Assembly: GCA_021234155.1 (NCBI GenBank)
Contig: JAJEKV010000019.1
Location: 1,126,339 to 1,190,338, forward strand
Length of the DNA: 64,000 bases
Direction of reading: 5' to 3'
Origin: Isoetes taiwanensis
Taxonomy: Eukaryota; Streptophyta; Lycopodiopsida; Isoetales; Isoetaceae
Of this stretch, positions 59,345-64,000 are shown one piece after another (the first letter of the stretch is position 1; each line of letters starts with the position of its first letter). Under the pieces are notes generated by a model. That model worked only from the letters and a program-made list of their open reading frames with translations. It was not told the origin of the DNA and searched no databases. Position numbers and translations under genes: made by a program.

Positions 59345-60285
59345 TTTTTTTTAACACAACTACCATTAACATTATTAACATAAACCATTGCATTTAACAC
59401 ATTTAAATTAAAATCCCCCTTAAACCCCCTTTGGTTTGGGTGCATATTCACACGGGGGGTTACTCCGGGCAACGAGAGCTGTCGGATGGGCATATTGTGA
59501 CGTTCCTAACCGTCATGCCCTTAACCAACTGGGCAAAACCGTCTAGACGTTTATGAGTAGTCGCTTCTACCCATTTATGCCGGTGTCTCGGGAACGCCCC
59601 ACAGGCACATTCAAGGTTCGAATACTCGAGCGGTCTACCATGGGCCCGTTACAGTCTCTCCCACTAGAACTATGCTCGTCCTCGAGCATCCAAGGCTGTC
59701 ACAATGATTACCAAGTCTTTGCAAATTACCCATGCATATAGGCACCCATGGAGACTCGAACTCGAGACCTGCTCTGATACCAACTGTGACGTTCCTAACC
59801 GTCATGCCCTTAACCAACTGGGCAAAACCGTCTAGACGTTTATGAGTAGTCGCTTCTACCCATTTATGCCGGTGTCTCGGGAACGCCCCACAGGCACATT
59901 CAAGGTTTGAATACTCGAGCAGTCTACCATGGGCCCGTTACACATATTTGCCCTTTATTCCAAGATCTGGACCGTACATAGCGATCCTCGTTTGTGGGGT
60001 ATGCATGTACAGGTTTTTGTATACTGTATATTAAGGTTTGCAAAATACTATAAGGTTTGAGAGAATGTACTTAATGGTGTTAATTTTGTACATGTATTGT
60101 GAATATATTTTTGAGGCTCTCGCTACCCGGAGTAACCCCCCGTGTGAATATGCACCCAAACCAAAGGGGGTTTAAGGGGGATTTTAATTTAAATGTGTTA
60201 AATGCAATGGTTTATGTTAATAATGTTAATGATAGTTGTGTTAAAAAAAATTTTGGGCCCTTCGGGCCCTAACTAAAGCAAACAT
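59345..60285. repeat. Foldback of the CACGGGGGG module
   Basis: Left arm 59345-59488 (plus orientation: A/T run, CATTTAACACATTTAAATTA, CCCCCTTTGGTTTGGGTGC, CACACGGGGGGTTACTCCGG). Right arm 60285-60115 is its inverse and ends with the hairpin GGGCCCTTCGGGCCC. The right arm continues (to about 59948) with the same 3' end as the 26.7-27.1 kb module. A TRIM occupies the middle. Confidence 0.75.
59496..59942 (-). mobile_element. TRIM retrotransposon with 5-bp target duplication
   Basis: Two 158-bp direct repeats (59496-59653, 59785-59942) differ at only about two bases, begin TGTGACG and end GTTACA (TG...CA on either strand). The 131-bp interior has, on the minus strand, a primer site TGGTATCAGAGC (59782-59771) two bases after one LTR and a purine tract CTAGTGGGAGAGAC (59667-59654) next to the other. 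The flanks are CATAT (59491-59495 and 59943-59947). Total 447 bp and no coding capacity, so it must be mobilised in trans by an autonomous LTR element. LTR near-identity indicates recent insertion. Confidence 0.93.
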
Positions 60286-60399
60286 AGGTAGACCTTATGG
60301 ACGTAAATATTAATTACTAAAAAGCACAATAACATGAAGACAAACAAATTATTTCCATGGCAAAGGGATTCAATTGATGATTGCATGTATGCATTCTTA
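60286..60399. other. No recognisable gene
   Basis: Short AT-rich link between the foldback and the helicase remnant. Confidence 0.4.
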
Positions 60400-60632
60400 T
60401 ATACATGGCATTCAAGTGTTGCCCATTTTTCTCAAAACAGTTAATAAACCGCTTAACAATTTCCTAGCAATCTATATATACATGGCATTCAGATATTCCT
60501 CATTCTTCTCAAAATAGTCAATAAGCCGCTTAAGGAAGCCCTGACGAGACTACTGTTGCAGTATCACAAATGATGCAGCATTGTCTTCTTGCCCTTGTAA
60601 TTGCAACATTCGTTCTGCGTTGATCACAAAGA
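60400..60632 (-). pseudogene. C-terminal remnant of an IGHMBP2/SMUBP-2-type SF1 helicase
   Basis: From 60632: FLCDQRRTNVAITRARRQCC and IICDTATV, then after a 1-base shift FLKRLIDYFEKNEEYLNAMY and a stop at 60472. RRTNVAITRARRQ is helicase motif VI of the Upf1-like SF1B family, and the CDTxTVxxxxFLKRLxxYFE continuation is specific to the IGHMBP2/SMUBP-2 group (nucleic-acid helicases). Motifs I-V are absent. The last 20-25 codons are present twice in tandem (60472-60535 and a more diverged copy at about 60400-60455). The gene is not functional. Confidence 0.72.
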
Positions 60633-61754
60633 AACCAAGCATGGTTCAGTTCTTCCCATTTCCACAACAGACCATGATATGTGTACAAGGCACCCACTTA
60701 GCGCTGCCTTCTCTTGCAAGATAACTCAAAAGATTAACCATAAGAATTAACCAAAAAGCGGTTGTCAATAACCATAAGAATTGAAAATCCTAAGGCATCT
60801 TCACCCCCTTCCTGTTCACCCCATTACATTGCATGCAAGCCATTGCCCATGCTACATTTAGAGAAGCTTGAACATCCTCTACTGAAGTTAAAGCAAATTA
60901 ATGCCAGTGTTTTAAATGCCAAAGGGATCCAATAATGTGAGCTTTTAAGCAGAAAATTATATGAAAATAATTACTGCCATGAACTAGAAATTTAGTGCCA
61001 GTTTTTGAACAAAAGCCCTGCCATTTTCTTTGTAAGAAATGTTTACTAAGAAGTTTTCTGGCAAACGATTACATGAAATGACTAAGAGGCTCATACCGTC
61101 CTTGCAGGTTCAAACTGTTGTACATATTTGCTCTCGTGTATGGGTCTTCAGTAGATGTTAATAAATCCCCCCTTCCCCCCTGGTAGTGGTGCAATGGCAC
61201 CTTGGGTCTTGAACACATTGGTTTCAAGCAGCATTTTCTAATGGGGAAAATTGGCCTTAGCCATCTACACTGGGCTTTCAGGGTCAATCTTGCATCGGCT
61301 AAGCTCCAGAAATACTGCGAGTGGAGATTCCAAGTCCTCTCAGGAGAACGAGATTGATCCTGCATGTTTAACATGAGATGCAGTTTTCTCAAAGGCAAGG
61401 GGGCTTCAGACCAGCAATTGATCTATACCAAAACTGAAAATAACAACAGAGTTATGAGCATGAAAAACACTGGAACTACGCAATGCTATACATTGCATTG
61501 TAATTAAAATTGGCAGATAGTGGGTCACAATCCCGGCAGATATCAGATAACTATCTAGTCTCCTCTATAAACTGGGTTCTGCAGTATAGATTTCTGTGAA
61601 AAATATAACACCGGGGACTTGAAAGTGCGAGACGACATGAATTTTATGATAATGGAAAGAGCTTCCTTGTTTTTGCTTCTTCAGAAGGGCAGGATCATGT
61701 TAGCAGCAAAAAAAAGGTAACTTTATACAGTGAAATTTAATCATTCTTACCTTT
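60633..61754 (-). other. Unassigned; possible coding debris at 61069-61400
   Basis: In one minus-strand frame with stops, 61069-61380 reads protein-like segments such as EDLESPLAVFLELSRCKIDP and FKTQGAIAPLPGGKGGFINI, while another frame is open for 109 codons. I do not recognise either. The remainder has only short ORFs. Confidence 0.25.
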
Positions 61755-61860
61755 GATGCGTTTGAACCTTTTCCCGCTTAAGTGTGGATGCACCTCCCGC
61801 TGTTCTACAGCTCCCAAGGCTTCCACAAGCTTTCAAAGTTGATATTAACCGGACTCTGTT
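61755..61860 (-). pseudogene. PPR motif remnant
   Basis: The minus strand reads LISTLKACGSLGSC, then in the next frame LGAVEQREVHPHLSG and KRFKRIK. This matches the L-motif signature of PLS-class PPR proteins (FVSxLKACGSLGALEQGREVHAHV) across a 1-base shift. Only about 30 codons remain, so this is debris. Confidence 0.55.
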
Positions 61861-61960
61861 TTCTGCTGTGACATTTTAGAGATGCCAGTTACTGGATTTT
61901 TACCAGAAGATCAACACAAGTACAATAAAAATTGGGGGATCTGCCATTATTTACCATCAT

Positions 61961-62340
61961 AGCCTGTGCTTCCAGCTTCTGCCTCTGTTTCATCTGCCAA
62001 AACCGTCATCTGCTTGAAAAACCCTGCAATGCAAAAACACAGAGGAGAGGAGACGAATCCTTGCACTGACCTTTGCCATTTTTGCATAACCCAACAAGGT
62101 CATGTATGCTGTTCCGTTGATGCCTTCCATAGCCATAGCCGTAACCTTCATTTCCTTCGTCCACCTCTTGTGTACCATATCCAAAACGACCTCCAGATCC
62201 ACCCTTGTTTGCATTCCACAATGCCCTGAAGGCTCTCTGCTTCTGTTCCGAAATGAACACCGCCCTAATCCGCCATACTCTAACGGATCTTGCTGGCCCA
62301 TACTAGGCACGGCTTGGGGCATCAAATCCAACATTTCAGG
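61961..62340 (-). other. Exon-like segments of an unidentified gene truncated by a LINE
   Basis: On the minus strand a frame from 62260 reads SEQKQRAFRALWNANKGGSG then GRFGYGTQEVDEGNEGYGYG, and ends at a possible donor (AAAGGTCAGTG). A pyrimidine-rich acceptor TTTTTGCATTGCAG follows, then about 61 nt encoding GFFKQMTVLADETEAEAGST and another GTAAAT donor near 61961. The upstream side stops at the LINE tail (62344). The Gly/Tyr-rich segment is compositionally unusual. Family unknown; a second open frame (62334-61990) also covers the area. Confidence 0.3.
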
Positions 62341-62343
62341 GGC

Positions 62344-64000
62344 TTTTTTTTTTTTTTTTTTTTTTTTTTTGAAGTAACGGCAGTGATATTATATTACATG
62401 CAAATACATAGTAATACAAAAGGACAAGGAGGCTCCAAAAGAGTCCTTGTTAAATAGGCCATGTTTAGCAAAACCGGCCACACACTCCAGAGGAGGAAAT
62501 ATTACCAAAATTAAACCACTGTTTTAAGGTTTTAAGCCAACGGTAGTTAAAAACATAACTATATGAAAATCATGAAAAGACTATAGTCTACCAAAGTTTC
62601 CTGTATCTGCAATCTCAGTCTTCATTCACACCATCTAAAGTGATGATAGCAAAAGCCTGATCAGTGTATTTGAAGAGTAGATAGTCCAGCTCCACAGCTC
62701 CATATGCAGACGAGTCCAAGATGTGGAGGATCCACGAGTCTCGACATGATTCACAGATCCGAAGCTTCTCCTCAAAATAGTGCTTAAGCTCATGCTTGAA
62801 CTGCCATATATCATCATCATCGAGCACACGCTTAAGCGTTCGAACCATGATCAGTTCAGTTTTGACCCACAACAGTGCTTCAAGAACTTCCTGATGAGAA
62901 AGGGGCTTCGTTCCTTCTGGGACCTCCCTGAAGTGTCCACCTTCATGATGTTTCTGGATCAGATAATCTGCAAACCACATCAGAAAGGTTGTTAAAATAA
63001 AGAGAAAAGAACGAGTAGAACCCCTGATAGGAGCCCAAGGTATCCCATTTTTTGTCATAGCTGGCACCCTCAAGTAATCTGTGTGCCATGGCTGTATCCG
63101 CAAGCTCCAATTGAAGAGTAGTTTTGAGGTAATTCACATCTGGAGCCGAGTGATTAATGGCTACTCCATTTCTGTGCTTCCATATTGTCCAGAGACAAAG
63201 AGTCCTAACAGTACATAAGAAGGCAGAGCCAGATGAAAGAAATTCAAGCAATTCAGGCTCAGTGCTTGGGACAAACCCAATATATATACCTATCCAATTC
63301 CAGAAAGGGGTAAGCCAAGGGCAAATGAAGATATGTGTAGAAGATTCAGCTTGACCACACCCAAGAGGGCACCTATCTGAAATTTGTGCATTGAATTTGG
63401 CTCGATAGGTATTAGATTTTAAACTTTTATTCAAAAGGAGCCACCTGAATAAGACAGTTTTTCTAGCACTCTGTAGTTTCCATCCCTTTCGAATGACAGC
63501 AATGGCATCCGATTCTGAGCAACCCATTGATTGGAAACATTTGTTCCTTGGCTACTCACCAAGAGTGAGTATATCTTGGCTACACTGTACCCTTTGCCAT
63601 CAAGTGCCCAATTACACTCCTTTGCCTCATCCCCTGTTCCTCTATGGTGATGGTGAGTCAAAGTATTATAGATATTCATGTTGCAGGCAGAATTCCTTAC
63701 CAGACCAGAAACTTCCTGCCAGGTTTTCCAAGCTGACCCGTGTGACATGCTGCCAACTGTACAAAGCCCTTTTGCCGTCCATTCCTTATACTTCCTTGGA
63801 TGTTTCAAGGCTAGACATCCATCATCCTCATCTGCAAGCCCCTGATGCCAGAAGAAATTGAAGTCATCTGACACTTTATCTATGGGATGAGCTTTAAAGC
63901 ATACTGAGACTTTGTTCCAAGCTTGAATAATCCTTCTCATTATAGTTGATGTTCCTGAACCAGGATCAAGTTGGTAGAAAGCAGAATCTGGAAGATGATG
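62344..64000 (-). mobile_element. L1-type LINE, 3' part, running off the window
   Basis: The poly(T) 62344-62370 is the A-tail. 63940-63431 contains MRRIIQAWNKVSVCFKAHP, LALKHPRKYKEW and GKGYSVAKIYSLL (ORF2 after RT). 63527-62943 contains the finger CPLGCGQAESSTHIFICPW, then LCLWTIWKHRNGVAINH. Two frames overlap, so at least one frameshift exists. Layout matches the 39.9-47.8 kb LINE. Endonuclease and RT lie beyond the window, if present. Confidence 0.88.
62615..62990 (-). CDS. Extra open frame downstream of the LINE zinc finger
   Basis: About 120 codons open on the minus strand after the zf-RVT region: FADYLIQKHHEGGHFREVPE, EALLWVKTELIMVRTLKRVL, DDDDIWQFKHELKHYFEEKL, RICESCRDSWILHILDSSAY, ending LDGVNED. 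A GTGGTTTGCAG splice-like site precedes FADYL or DYL. L1 elements usually have a 3' UTR here. It could be a captured host exon or an element-specific tail. No family recognised. Confidence 0.35.

Noticed and set aside
59731-59784. tRNA gene suggested by GACTCGAACTCGAGACC and GCTCTGATACCA
   Set aside because: This is the TRIM primer-binding site and interior; no cloverleaf can be formed from the surrounding sequence.
60245-60285. Second Helitron end at the GGGCCCTTCGGGCCC hairpin followed by TAACTAAAG
   Set aside because: The CTAA lies only 3 nt from the hairpin and is not followed by T; the hairpin occurs at the end of a foldback arm next to an A-tract, so evidence is too weak.

Overview
This window looks like nuclear DNA from a land plant with a large, transposon-rich genome. 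The evidence is PLS-class and P-class pentatricopeptide-repeat (PPR) debris, exons of plant-type tRNA isopentenyltransferase and THO3, an NLR leucine-rich-repeat tail, plant L1-type LINEs, Ty3/gypsy, TRIM, hAT-like and Helitron termini, spliceosomal intron borders and long microsatellites. The look of the PPR remnants and the density of degenerate LINEs would suit a fern or another large-genome plant, but that is inference. There are no bacterial operons, tRNA, rRNA or CRISPR features. Only one gene looks clearly intact: a small secreted proline-rich/cysteine-rich protein at 13294-13923 (+).

Region by region. 1-13 kb is mostly noncoding. It holds a D-2-hydroxyglutarate dehydrogenase scrap, a hypothetical ORF, a three-exon piece of a tRNA dimethylallyltransferase (IPT9-like, minus strand) and two head-to-head PPR fragments. 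At 12.4-13.9 kb a tandemly duplicated upstream block leads into the intact gene. 14.5-24.2 kb has an exon-sized duplication, an unidentified split-gene-like region, a Helitron 3' end and a pyrimidine-rich repeat whose minus strand encodes a tandem peptide. 24.5-27.5 kb is a PLS-class PPR pseudogene split by a 1.44-kb insertion with near-matching target duplication. 29.8-32.8 kb is another pyrimidine-rich block. 33-36.4 kb contains a P-class PPR pseudogene, a 5'-truncated LINE, a THO3 exon and an NLR tail.

37.7-50.6 kb is a nested stack on the minus strand. The host is a Ty3/gypsy element that has received a 7.9-kb L1-type LINE (10-bp target duplication), a 0.9-kb hAT-like element and about 0.5 kb of extensin-like proline-rich sequence. 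51-53.1 kb is an L1-type LINE with an inverted 5' part. 53.2-59.3 kb is a pyrimidine-rich element containing two long (CT)n arrays and a LINE flanked by CT on both sides. 59.3-60.3 kb is a foldback repeat with a nearly pristine TRIM inside. 60.4-62.3 kb carries an IGHMBP2-type helicase scrap and other coding debris, followed by another minus-strand LINE that runs off the window.

Almost all coding signal is therefore transposon or gene debris. The more unusual items are the extensin-like array in a gypsy polyprotein, the SEATTPRRE repeat family, the LINE in a CT microsatellite with a single UAG between its ORFs, the extra 5' ORF of the big LINE, and the TRIM in a foldback.
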